Shown here: positions 1 to 7,001 of the stretch, in pieces
Layout of the letters: each line of letters opens with the position of its first letter
Position numbering within the stretch: position 1 is the stretch's first letter
Assembly: GCA_031290315.1 (NCBI GenBank)
Contig: JAITNS010000019.1
Span: forward strand, 1-11,051
Source: Puniceicoccales bacterium
GTDB lineage: Bacteria; Verrucomicrobiota; Verrucomicrobiia; Opitutales; LL51
Length of the DNA: 11,051 nucleotides
Direction: 5' to 3'
Notes under the pieces: model-generated
Told to the model about the DNA's origin: nothing
What the model saw: the letters and a program-made list of their open reading frames with translations, nothing else
Databases searched by the model: none
Program-made: the position numbers and the translations under genes

Positions 1-25
1 GAAGTTGGGAGAGATTTTTATTTCT

Positions 26-118
26 TTAAAAAAGATTTTGCTGGTATATTCTATCCCTAGTAATTGCCAGCCTTTGGTTGTTAAAGTTTGACCTTGAGGA
101 ATTTAAATTAAAAAGTTC
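26..118 (-). pseudogene. Decayed duplicate of the ruvB 3' end
   Basis: Read on the minus strand, this stretch repeats the last part of the ruvB gene that ends at 1365. From about 102 down to 49 it gives [17 protein letters not shown], against [17 protein letters not shown] at RuvB residues 309-325. A one-base deletion near 44-45 then shifts the frame, after which QQNLF and a TAA follow, against QQNLFL in RuvB. By hand I count 13 differences over 75 aligned positions (29-102 against 1371-1445). Homology resumes at 104-118 (matching 1465-1481) after a deletion of about 18-20 bases, so the fragment once reached at least to RuvB residue 295 or so. In-frame stop, deletion and frameshift show it is not translated as RuvB. 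Nothing recognisable continues beyond 119. Confidence 0.85.
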
Positions 119-196
119 CTAGGTAAATAATAAAAATTGAATTAAATGATTTAGATTGAAAAAAGAATTTCTTATTTACAACTTAAAAATCAAAAC

Positions 197-1264
197 TCAA
201 GACAAATCTAAAACCATTTCTTTACCCGATTGATCATGTGTTGCAAAGTAAGCAAGTGTCGATTGATTTTGATTATGGGGTATTCTTTTCCATTCTTGTA
301 TGGCTTTAATTTGATAGCCTTTTAATAGATTTTTTTCTATTTTTAAACTAATAACTTGTTCTAGGAGTTGTAGCATAGAAGAAGCTCCTTTATTTTCTGA
401 AATAAATTTTGCTAAAGCTGTTAGACCTTTTAATGAAGCAATTGCAAGACCTCTCGATAAACTTTTCGTCAAAACGTATTGTTTAGAATCCCTCACACAT
501 TCTTGAACTATCTTTGAAATGGCTGCTGTATTTTCCCTGAAATCATTTTCTTTTGTCGAAGTATTATTTAGAATTTCTTTTATAAAATCCAATCCATGTG
601 CGATAGTATTTCTAGAAAATAATCCTCCATCTATTCCATGATCTTCAAGTTTAATAAAGGTTCGGTCTTTACCGAATCCAGTTTCCGCTCTATCGAGCTT
701 TGCAAATAGCAAAGTATTTTTACCATATGGCAACAATTCATTTCTTTTATTTGTAGCGAATTGTCCTTTTTCATAAGCATCAAAGCCCATTTGAGAGCAT
801 TTACTTTTTGGGAAAGGTTTTAAATGGGAGCTATCATTTTTTCCTCCCCGGGAATAACTGAGTAGTTTTCCATTTTTATCTTTTGCATTTTTCAATGTTT
901 CATATAATTTAGAATAAGAGATAAATAGTGAGCTTGAATTTTTATGTTGATTTGGATCAATTTGCCAAGCTTCCGCATAGAGTGCCCATATTAGGTTGGC
1001 CATATCCTGGCGTGATTTGATTGGTGAATTGGCAAGATTAGTACTAATATTGATTTCATTTAATAATTTTTGTCCATTTATAATAGCATTTTTCACATAG
1101 TTAGGATTAGTATGAGAAACTGCATCAACTGAGATCACATAGATTTTCCCATTAATGTTCATTTTTTCCATAGAAGTTCCAGGCAAATTAGGAGTTTCAG
1201 GCAAATTAAATAACCATACCTTATATTCTTCCATTTTCGTATCATTTGAAATACTACTAGGCAT
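197..1264 (-). CDS. Unknown 355-residue protein (orphan accessory gene)
   Basis: I do not recognise this protein and assign no function. It is hydrophilic and lysine/asparagine rich, with no signal peptide or membrane segment from the chosen start. It has a central run with LPYGKNTLLFAKLDRAETGF and FGKDRTFIKLEDHGI (roughly residues 180-215), and a C-terminal half that looks helical and charged. This suggests a soluble, perhaps secreted or accessory protein, which is inference only. The open frame extends upstream to an ATG at 1304-1306 (369 residues). I prefer the ATG at 1262-1264 because an AGGGAG ribosome site lies 7 bases before it and a TATAAT box (1296-1301) falls inside the longer version. 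The gene follows ruvB on the same strand but has its own promoter, and it is bounded on its far side by the ruvB remnant at 26-118. That placement and its AT-rich, lineage-specific look suggest acquisition as a small cassette. Confidence 0.75.
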   Translation of the reverse strand: MPSSISNDTKMEEYKVWLFNLPETPNLPGTSMEKMNINGKIYVISVDAVSHTNPNYVKNAIINGQKLLNEINISTNLANSPIKSRQDMANLIWALYAEAWQIDPNQHKNSSSLFISYSKLYETLKNAKDKNGKLLSYSRGGKNDSSHLKPFPKSKCSQMGFDAYEKGQFATNKRNELLPYGKNTLLFAKLDRAETGFGKDRTFIKLEDHGIDGGLFSRNTIAHGLDFIKEILNNTSTKENDFRENTAAISKIVQECVRDSKQYVLTKSLSRGLAIASLKGLTALAKFISENKGASSMLQLLEQVISLKIEKNLLKGYQIKAIQEWKRIPHNQNQSTLAYFATHDQSGKEMVLDLS

Positions 1265-1271
1265 ATTCACA

Positions 1272-1277
1272 CTCCCT
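1272..1277 (-). promoter_or_regulatory. Ribosome binding site that sets the start of the unknown gene
   Basis: On the minus strand AGGGAG sits 7 bases before the ATG at 1262-1264. Neither alternative in-frame ATG (1283-1285, 1304-1306) has a Shine-Dalgarno-like sequence before it. Confidence 0.6.
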
Positions 1278-1295
1278 ATACTCATCACGAATAAT

Positions 1296-1323
1296 ATTAT
1301 ATCCATGGTAAACTATTTTACAA
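1296..1323 (-). promoter_or_regulatory. Predicted sigma70-type promoter of the unknown gene
   Basis: On the minus strand a perfect -10 box TATAAT (1296-1301) is preceded by TTGTAA (1318-1323, 4 of 6 to consensus) at a 16-bp spacing. Transcription would begin near 1288-1289, giving a leader of about 25 bases to the ATG at 1264 that includes the AGGGAG site. A long A tract lies directly upstream of the -35 box and could act as an UP-like element. Confidence 0.5.
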
Positions 1324-1336
1324 AAAAAAAAAAAAA
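1322..1336. repeat. 15-base homopolymer A tract
   Basis: An uninterrupted run of 15 A on the plus strand (T on minus) lies between the ruvB stop and the start of the unknown gene and touches the predicted -35 box. It could serve as a terminator tail for ruvB only if a hairpin preceded it, and I see none. Confidence 0.9.
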
Positions 1337-1364
1337 TGCCAGACTTTTTATTTAATTTTCACTC

Positions 1365-2366
1365 TTATAAAAAAAGATTTTGTTGGCTATGCTCTATTCC
1401 AAGTAATTGCCAGCCTTTGGTGGTTAAAATTCGCCCCTGGGGAGTCCGTTGCAAATAACCTTCTTGAATTAAAAAAGGTTCGTGCACTTCTTCTAAAGTC
1501 TGCCGCTCCTCCCCAATCGCTACCGAAATAGTACTCGCCCCCACCGGCCCACCTCCATAATTTTGCCCAATCACTTCCAATATACGCTTATCCATCTCGT
1601 CAAGACCGTGCTCATCGATGTCTAATAACGATAAAGCCCCTTTCGCATGCTGCAATGTAATACCATTTGTCGACTTTTGTTGACTAAAATCTCGGACAAA
1701 AAATAGTAAATTATTAGCAATACGAGGCGTTCCTCGCGACCTTTGCGCAACCTCAAATGCTACTTCCTCCGGAATTGTAATGTCTAAAAGTTTTGCACTT
1801 CTTGAAATAATTTTTGATAAATCTTCTGCGCCATAGTAATCAAGACGCGTTTGTAAGGTAAACCGACTGCGTAAGGGGGAACTTAAAAGACCCGTTCGCG
1901 TCGTTGCTCCAACTAATGTAAACTTCGGAATATCTAAACGAATACTACGCGCATTTGGCCCCTGATCAATCATCACATCAATCCGAAAATCTTCCATCGC
2001 AGAGTAAAGATATTCTTCTACCGTCCTCGATAAACGATGAATTTCATCGATAAATAAAATGTCGCCATATTCTAAACCCGTCAATAAACCCGCTAGATCA
2101 CCAGCTTTCTCGATCACTGGCCCCGATGTTACCCGAACATTGGCATGCATTTCTTCCGCTAAAATCATCGCTAATGTCGTTTTCCCAAGACCCGGTGGCC
2201 CACTTAATAAAATATGATTCAATGGCTCTTGACGCTGGCGTGCTGCAGCAGTCATAATACGCAATTTCTCTAAAACACGACTTTGACCCGTGAAATCACT
2301 GAATGTCGCTGGCCTTAATTTAATAGCTGATAAGTTTTCTGCCTTAAATCGAAAAGAATCACTCAT
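1365..2366 (-). CDS. ruvB: Holliday junction branch migration ATPase RuvB
   Basis: RuvB is the AAA+ motor that, with RuvA, migrates Holliday junctions for RuvC to resolve. The 333-residue product shows Walker A GPPGLGKT (56-63), Walker B LFIDEIHR (104-111), sensor I GATTR (153-157), the arginine-finger segment LRSRF (165-169), sensor [10 protein letters not shown] (212-219) and a C-terminal winged-helix domain with [10 protein letters not shown] (271-280). Length is normal for the family. The frame is open a further 25 codons upstream, but those codons lie within trxB. The ATG at 2364-2366 overlaps the trxB TGA as ATGA and gives the usual RuvB N terminus, so translation is probably coupled to trxB. 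No ruvA or ruvC is adjacent. A decayed copy of its 3' end lies at 26-118. Confidence 0.97.
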   Translation of the reverse strand: MSDSFRFKAENLSAIKLRPATFSDFTGQSRVLEKLRIMTAAARQRQEPLNHILLSGPPGLGKTTLAMILAEEMHANVRVTSGPVIEKAGDLAGLLTGLEYGDILFIDEIHRLSRTVEEYLYSAMEDFRIDVMIDQGPNARSIRLDIPKFTLVGATTRTGLLSSPLRSRFTLQTRLDYYGAEDLSKIISRSAKLLDITIPEEVAFEVAQRSRGTPRIANNLLFFVRDFSQQKSTNGITLQHAKGALSLLDIDEHGLDEMDKRILEVIGQNYGGGPVGASTISVAIGEERQTLEEVHEPFLIQEGYLQRTPQGRILTTKGWQLLGIEHSQQNLFL

Positions 2367-3265
2367 GATAAATAACGTTCCGCAGAAATCGCTGCCGCCG
2401 CTCCCATCCCTGCCGCTGTAATCGCTTGCCGATAATGACAATCACAACAATCACCCGCTACAAATATTCCAGGAATCGATGTGTGTGCCCCTTGCGTCAT
2501 AATATATCCTTCCAAATCTAATTCCATTTGACCTCCAAAAATCTTCGTATTCGGGATGTGGCCAATTGCTAAAAATATACCACTACAAGGCAGCTCCCGT
2601 TCCCTATTTTCAGTACGTAAACAAATATGTGTCACTTTTTTATCACCACAAATTTCAATGGGAATTGTGTTCCATAGAACTTCAATCTTGGGATTAGCCA
2701 GTACCCGATCGGCCATAATTTTCGATGCACGGAACTGATCCCTACGGTGAATAATGTAAACTTTAGAGCAAAACCGAGTCAAAAATTGTGCTTCTTCACA
2801 AGCAGAATCCCCTCCCCCAATGACAACTACTTCCTTATTTTTGTAAAATGTACCATCACAGGTCGCACATGTACTCACGCCTTTCCCACCAAAAAACTCA
2901 CGTTCTCCCGGAATATTAAGCATCCTCGGTGCCGCCCCTGTCGCAATAATAATCGCCTTTGCCACAACGTTTTGCCCATTATTAAAAAAAAGTTCCTTTG
3001 TTTTTAAATTAATTCTCTCAACAATAACTGATAGAAACCGTGCCCCAAATCCTTCCCCCTGGTTACGCATATTATCCATTAGCTCGAAGCCATTAATCCC
3101 TTCTGAAAACCCAGGGAAATTTTCGACATAGGAAGTCATCGTCAATTGCCCTCCCGGCTGGTCACCCTCGATTACTAATGGACGCAGATTGGCACGAGCT
3201 CCATAGATCGCTGCCGTCAATCCTGCACAACCACTCCCAATGATAACTAAATTTTCAAAGTCCAC
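2363..3265 (-). CDS. trxB: Thioredoxin reductase
   Basis: TrxB is a cytosolic FAD enzyme that reduces thioredoxin with NADPH. The 300-residue protein is of normal length for the low-molecular-weight type. It has the FAD-binding GSGCAG (10-15), the redox-active CATC (Cys133, Cys136), the NADPH-binding GGGDSACE (150-157) with HRRDQFRA (173-180), and the closing FAD motif [10 protein letters not shown] (271-280). That last motif carries three cysteines where many homologues have one or none. The start is GTG (3263-3265) with AGGGAA just upstream, at a rather short spacing. An in-frame TAA a few codons before it rules out a longer product. It lies 56 bp after dxr and overlaps ruvB by 4 bp, so dxr-trxB-ruvB is probably one transcript. 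Confidence 0.96.
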   Translation of the reverse strand: MDFENLVIIGSGCAGLTAAIYGARANLRPLVIEGDQPGGQLTMTSYVENFPGFSEGINGFELMDNMRNQGEGFGARFLSVIVERINLKTKELFFNNGQNVVAKAIIIATGAAPRMLNIPGEREFFGGKGVSTCATCDGTFYKNKEVVVIGGGDSACEEAQFLTRFCSKVYIIHRRDQFRASKIMADRVLANPKIEVLWNTIPIEICGDKKVTHICLRTENRERELPCSGIFLAIGHIPNTKIFGGQMELDLEGYIMTQGAHTSIPGIFVAGDCCDCHYRQAITAAGMGAAAAISAERYLS

Positions 3266-3321
3266 TTTCCCTATAAATTAAAATAAGATTCACACCAATT
3301 CAAGAAAATTAAATTTTTCAT

Positions 3322-4473
3322 TTAAATATAAAAATCCTTTGCAAGTTGTTTTGTTCGCGTACGTACCATTTGGTCGACCGCCATAATTTCTTCGACCGTC
3401 GCATAATCCTTTGATTCAATCTTGGTAAGTATGCTTTCAATTAGGGGAGGAATTGTACCAAAAGCAATTTTTTCTTGCAAAAATAATTCCACGGCAATCT
3501 CGTTGGCCGCATTGAATGCAATGTGTTTACTTTGTTTCTCTTTCGCAACTGCTAATGCTAGACGTAAGCAGGGAAAACGCTCTAAATCAGGATGCTCAAA
3601 ACGTAAAGATTCAAGCTGAAAAAGATTGAGAGAAGGTTCTGAAATATCGATACGCTCCGGATAAAATAAGCAATAGCGTGCAGCATATTTCATCGAAACC
3701 GGCGACATCTGGGCTAAAAAACTACCATCACAAAATTCAACAAGAGAGTGTATGACACAACTCGGGTGTATGGCTACTTTTATTTGTTCCGGCTTCACCG
3801 AAAATAAATGCATCGCTTCGATGATCTCTAAACCCTTATTGGCCATTGTCGAAGAATCAACTGTAATTTTTTTCCCCATCGACCACTTAGGGTGCTGAAG
3901 TACTTCTGTAACACTCGCATGTCGAATCGTTTGAGGATCCATATTCCAAAATTTTCCGCCCGAAGCCGTCAACCAAAGCTGTCTTATAAAACGATTCTCT
4001 CCACGAGTACACTGAAAGATCGCATTATGTTCACTATCCAAAGGCAAAATCTTTGCGCTCTTTATTTGAGCTAAATGCATCACCATCTCGCCGGCAACGA
4101 CTAATACCTCTTTACTCGCTAAAATAATCGTCCTACCGCGTTCGATTGCCTTTAAAGTTGGACGTAAACCATTTAATCCGGAGATCGCAACGACTAATAT
4201 ATCAAAATCAAGCGTATTTACCATTTCGACGAGACCGTCAACGTCGCGGAAAATTTTTGCACCCACATCTTGAGGTACCGATATTTTGGGATGTACAACG
4301 GCCAAGTTGGGAACGGAAAATGATTGAACAATCGTCAGAGCCTGCTTCACATTCCCATTACACGAAATCCCAATGACCTCAAATCGTTCCCTATGCTGAG
4401 CAATTTCCGCGAGTACGGTCGTCCCAACGGACCCCGTCGCCCCTAAAATTATAATACGCTCTTTTATCTTCAT
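3322..4473 (-). CDS. dxr: 1-deoxy-D-xylulose 5-phosphate reductoisomerase
   Basis: DXR converts DXP to 2-C-methyl-D-erythritol 4-phosphate with NADPH, the committed step of the MEP isoprenoid pathway. The 383-residue protein has the NADPH-binding GATGSVGTT (11-19), the domain-linking SKEVLVVAGE (120-129), metal ligands Asp146 and Glu148 in LDSEHNAIFQ, the glycine-rich TASGGKFW (169-176), WSMGKKITVDSSTMANKGLE (197-216) with the third ligand Glu216, and HPSCVIHS (236-243). The usual GEPDM segment reads SPVSM (257-261), so the common Asp is Ser. This may be lineage-specific. Start ATG has no clear Shine-Dalgarno site. A promoter candidate lies 34 bases upstream. It appears to be the first gene of the dxr-trxB-ruvB unit. 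Confidence 0.96.
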   Translation of the reverse strand: MKIKERIIILGATGSVGTTVLAEIAQHRERFEVIGISCNGNVKQALTIVQSFSVPNLAVVHPKISVPQDVGAKIFRDVDGLVEMVNTLDFDILVVAISGLNGLRPTLKAIERGRTIILASKEVLVVAGEMVMHLAQIKSAKILPLDSEHNAIFQCTRGENRFIRQLWLTASGGKFWNMDPQTIRHASVTEVLQHPKWSMGKKITVDSSTMANKGLEIIEAMHLFSVKPEQIKVAIHPSCVIHSLVEFCDGSFLAQMSPVSMKYAARYCLFYPERIDISEPSLNLFQLESLRFEHPDLERFPCLRLALAVAKEKQSKHIAFNAANEIAVELFLQEKIAFGTIPPLIESILTKIESKDYATVEEIMAVDQMVRTRTKQLAKDFYI

Positions 4474-4506
4474 AATATTTGATTGAAATAAAAAAAAAAT
4501 TCAGCT

Positions 4507-4535
4507 AATATAAATAGTCTTATTTTTCTATTCAA
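4507..4535 (-). promoter_or_regulatory. Predicted promoter of dxr-trxB-ruvB
   Basis: On the minus strand TTGAAT (4530-4535) and TATATT (4507-4512) are 17 bp apart. This would start transcription about 26 bases before the dxr ATG. Each box matches consensus in at least four positions, but the region is AT-rich, so chance matches are likely. Confidence 0.4.
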
Positions 4536-4646
4536 CTCTTTTTCGAAAAAACTTAAATTGTTTTTTTTTGAATGCCAATTTTCCTAGGATATTACTGCTA
4601 AAAAAGGATAAATTAAAATTTCCATCTAAAAATGAGTAAATTTTTC

Positions 4647-4676
4647 TTGACAGAAATCTTCTAACGCTAATAGCTT
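4647..4676 (+). promoter_or_regulatory. Predicted promoter of the response regulator gene
   Basis: A perfect -35 box TTGACA (4647-4652) is followed 17-18 bases later by a poor -10 region (TAGCTT at 4671-4676). The start codon is only 9 bases beyond that, and there is no Shine-Dalgarno sequence between. The mRNA may be leaderless or nearly so. The weak -10 would fit a promoter that needs an activator. Confidence 0.4.
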
Positions 4677-4681
4677 ATAGC
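4666..4681. repeat. Imperfect 16-bp palindrome over the regulator's promoter
   Basis: GCTAATAGCTTATAGC matches its reverse complement at 12 of 16 positions. It covers the presumed -10 region and ends 4 bases before the ATG of the response regulator, so it could be an operator, possibly for autoregulation. This is inferred from position only. Confidence 0.35.
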
Positions 4682-4685
4682 AATT

Positions 4686-5420
4686 ATGGCAGCGAAAGTA
4701 AAACCATTGATTTTAGTAGTCGAGGATGACAGTGAATTATCCGAGTTGATTGAGAAACAATTGCAAGTATCCGGGATGGATGCTCAAAAGTTTTATAATG
4801 CAGACGATGCATTAAAATTTTTGCAGCGTTCCTTTTCCAATCTAATGCTTTTAGATCTCAATCTTCCCGGGAAAAATGGCTTGTCATTGCTCGAGGATTT
4901 GAAAAAGAATAGTATCTCGATCCCAACCATTTTCATATCCGGTGAAAATCGTGAGGAAATTAAAGTCGCCAGCTTGGAAGCGGGCGGTGATGATTTCATG
5001 ACAAAACCATTCGGTATTAATGAACTCCTCTCGAGAATTTCCGCCGTATTGCGTCGTACTAGTCGCGTTGGAGATGGTCAGTTAACCGCTAATACTTCCT
5101 TGACGGACGGGACTTTTGACTTCCTAGGAGCTCAGGTTGACCCAAGTCGCTTGGAAATTCGTTTCAGTGACGGATCTTTTGAGAAAATCGGACGAAAAGA
5201 ATTCGGTATTCTGTCCTATTTCGCACAAAATCCTCACCTTATTTTGAGCCGAAAAAGTATTATCCATAACGTATGGGGCGAACATGCAAATGTGAAGAGT
5301 CGATCTCTCGATCAGTATATCGTTAAGCTGAGAAAATTATTCAGCGCACATGGTATCGAAACAGATGACGCACTTCGCACTTCCCATGGTATTGGCTATA
5401 TCTTTGCTCCTAAAGTTTAA
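4686..5420 (+). CDS. OmpR/PhoB-family response regulator
   Basis: This 244-residue two-domain transcription factor has an N-terminal receiver domain (about 7-123) and a C-terminal winged-helix DNA-binding domain (about 145-242). The receiver has the acidic cluster Glu13-Asp14-Asp15, phosphoacceptor Asp57 in LLDLNLPG, Ser85 in IFISGE and Lys107 in TKPFG, so it should be phosphorylated by a histidine kinase. The effector domain shows the typical KEFGILSYFAQNP, RSLDQYIVKLRKLF and RTSHGIGYIF segments. No kinase gene is beside it, so it is an orphan in this window and its regulon cannot be read from context. It is transcribed away from dxr and towards the flavoprotein gene at 5562. It starts at the ATG that places the receiver fold normally. 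Confidence 0.93.
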   Translation: MAAKVKPLILVVEDDSELSELIEKQLQVSGMDAQKFYNADDALKFLQRSFSNLMLLDLNLPGKNGLSLLEDLKKNSISIPTIFISGENREEIKVASLEAGGDDFMTKPFGINELLSRISAVLRRTSRVGDGQLTANTSLTDGTFDFLGAQVDPSRLEIRFSDGSFEKIGRKEFGILSYFAQNPHLILSRKSIIHNVWGEHANVKSRSLDQYIVKLRKLFSAHGIETDDALRTSHGIGYIFAPKV

Positions 5421-5436
5421 ACACTTTAAACACTTT
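5419..5436. repeat. 9-bp tandem repeat at the regulator's stop codon
   Basis: AAACACTTT occurs twice in perfect tandem and begins within the TAA stop codon of the response regulator gene. No function is evident. Confidence 0.8.
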
Positions 5437-5450
5437 ATAGATCCACAGAG

Positions 5451-5497
5451 TTGTTTTGCATCGTCAATTCACTTTGTGGGTCGTAAAGACAAAACAA
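5451..5497 (+). terminator. Possible weak hairpin terminator between convergent genes
   Basis: TTGTTTTG (5451-5458) is the reverse complement of CAAAACAA (5490-5497), giving an 8-bp stem with a 31-base loop that holds a small CAC/GTG stem. TATTTT follows. The stem is AT-rich and the loop long, so this is a weak candidate for ending transcription of the response regulator gene. Confidence 0.25.
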
Positions 5498-5561
5498 TAT
5501 TTTAAGGTACGTTTTTAAAGGGGAATGGAGTTGTTGATATCGTTTCAAATATTTAAAATGA

Positions 5562-6959
5562 TTACAAATTGCTAGCGATTTTATGGGCCGTAATAATTCC
5601 ATAATTCATCGCACCAAGCCATCCGGACATAATAATGCCAACGGATCCAGCGTGGTATAAACCTTTAATTTGTTCTGAAAGTTCCATTGAAATTTCAAGT
5701 CCTTCGAATTTTGTTCCAAAGGATGTTCCACAAGGGTGTTCCGTGTAACGGAATAAAGTTTTAGGTGTTGCGGCTTCAGTGTAATCGATCTTCTCGCGAA
5801 TATGGGGAATGAATTGTTTTAAAGATTGTAGACTATCTTCGATAATTCGCTTTTTTTCTCGCTGATAGGATTCTTCATCAAGTCGATTCCAATCATCCCA
5901 ATTAGCATTCATCGAAGCAACAATGGCATACATAGGCTTTTCTTGGGGACGCGTTTTAGGATAATACATTGAAAAGGTTCGGCTCGTAGTATGAAAATCT
6001 CGCAATTCAGTACTATCAAAGCGTTCATTCTCTGAAGTAAAAATTAAATCCCCCATATCCTCAATGGACTCCCCTTCCCTAATACCAATATATACTTGGC
6101 AAGAGCTATTATTGATTCTCGTCTTGCGCACCTTTTCCAAAAATTCCGACAAAAAATACTCTTCACCGATAAGATTCTTAATAGTATTCAAGACATGTGC
6201 ATTTGATAGGACGGTATGGCATTGAATATGGGTTCCATTGACCTTTACACCTACCACTTGCCTATCTTTCAATAAAATTTTCTCCACTTTACTGCGTTTA
6301 AAAATATCGACACCATTTTTTAAGAGTTCATCGGTCATTTTTTTAATAAGCAGATCCGTTCCGCCCTCGAAGGTATAGACACCTTTATTCATAAAATTAG
6401 AAAAAACGATACCGTAAGTGATGGCTTCGTCATCCATCGTCGATCCATTCGCGTAAGAAATTGGCTCCATTAGTAAGCGGTGGACATCGTTACGACCCGG
6501 GAAAAATTCTTCAAAAATATCGCGCGTACGTCGACGATCCTTATCGTAAAAATTCATCTGATTTAATTTTTGGAAAAAATTTTCTATGGCTTCCGGAGAA
6601 ATGTGAAATCTTTCGATTAGTATTTTTGTGAAATCTTCACGGGTAAATGTCGTTTCGATATTAAATTGGGGATTGAGGAAGCAGATGCGTTTGAGTTGTA
6701 CAATACTGTCGGCGATCTCTGATGACCAATATTTTCGACAAGATTTTACCATACCAATTGGGAATCCATGAAGCGAAACATCAAAGATATGTCCTTTTCG
6801 AGAAAAATGAGCCGCTAATCCACCTAGCATATAGTGTTGCTCGAATAATGCTGTTTTATATCCCAATTTCGCTAAATAATTTGCTGCCGTTAATCCAGCT
6901 AATCCACTACCAATAACAGCAATATCATAGACCATCCCTTCTTCAAGGTTTTTAAACAT
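5562..6959 (-). CDS. FAD-dependent oxidoreductase of the CrtI/CrtISO/RetSat type
   Basis: This 465-residue flavoprotein belongs to the broad phytoene desaturase / carotenoid isomerase / retinol saturase-like group. It has an N-terminal Rossmann FAD motif GSGLAG (17-22) with Glu40 ending the second strand, then [20 protein letters not shown] (46-65). A middle section includes FEGGTDLL, and the family-type C terminus is [27 protein letters not shown] (within 434-461). No other carotenoid gene is in the window, so the substrate (carotenoid, other polyisoprenoid or lipid) cannot be inferred. It appears to be the last gene of the 10761-5562 unit, 42 bp after mnmA. The start is uncertain: the ATG at 6957-6959 has no ribosome site, while the ATG at 6933-6935, which begins at MVYDIAVIG, is preceded by purine-rich GAAGAAGGG. 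Confidence 0.85.
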   Translation of the reverse strand: MFKNLEEGMVYDIAVIGSGLAGLTAANYLAKLGYKTALFEQHYMLGGLAAHFSRKGHIFDVSLHGFPIGMVKSCRKYWSSEIADSIVQLKRICFLNPQFNIETTFTREDFTKILIERFHISPEAIENFFQKLNQMNFYDKDRRRTRDIFEEFFPGRNDVHRLLMEPISYANGSTMDDEAITYGIVFSNFMNKGVYTFEGGTDLLIKKMTDELLKNGVDIFKRSKVEKILLKDRQVVGVKVNGTHIQCHTVLSNAHVLNTIKNLIGEEYFLSEFLEKVRKTRINNSSCQVYIGIREGESIEDMGDLIFTSENERFDSTELRDFHTTSRTFSMYYPKTRPQEKPMYAIVASMNANWDDWNRLDEESYQREKKRIIEDSLQSLKQFIPHIREKIDYTEAATPKTLFRYTEHPCGTSFGTKFEGLEISMELSEQIKGLYHAGSVGIIMSGWLGAMNYGIITAHKIASNL

Positions 6960-7001
6960 ACTAATAGATTTAAAAGAGAAGTATCAATCTTCAAGCATGT
7001 T

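Noticed and set aside
140..196. Terminator after the unknown gene
   Set aside because: Only a 5-bp AAGAA/TTCTT match with almost no loop is present, which is too weak in AT-rich DNA.
1155..1355. Plus-strand frame of 66 codons opposite the start of the unknown gene
   Set aside because: It is antisense to a better supported gene and its promoter, and it ends in codons from the A tract.
2367..2441. RuvB extended by 25 residues at its N terminus
   Set aside because: The extra codons lie within trxB and do not resemble RuvB. The ATGA overlap start gives the normal N terminus.
2556..3007. Plus-strand frames opposite trxB
   Set aside because: They are shadows of trxB with no start signals or family features.
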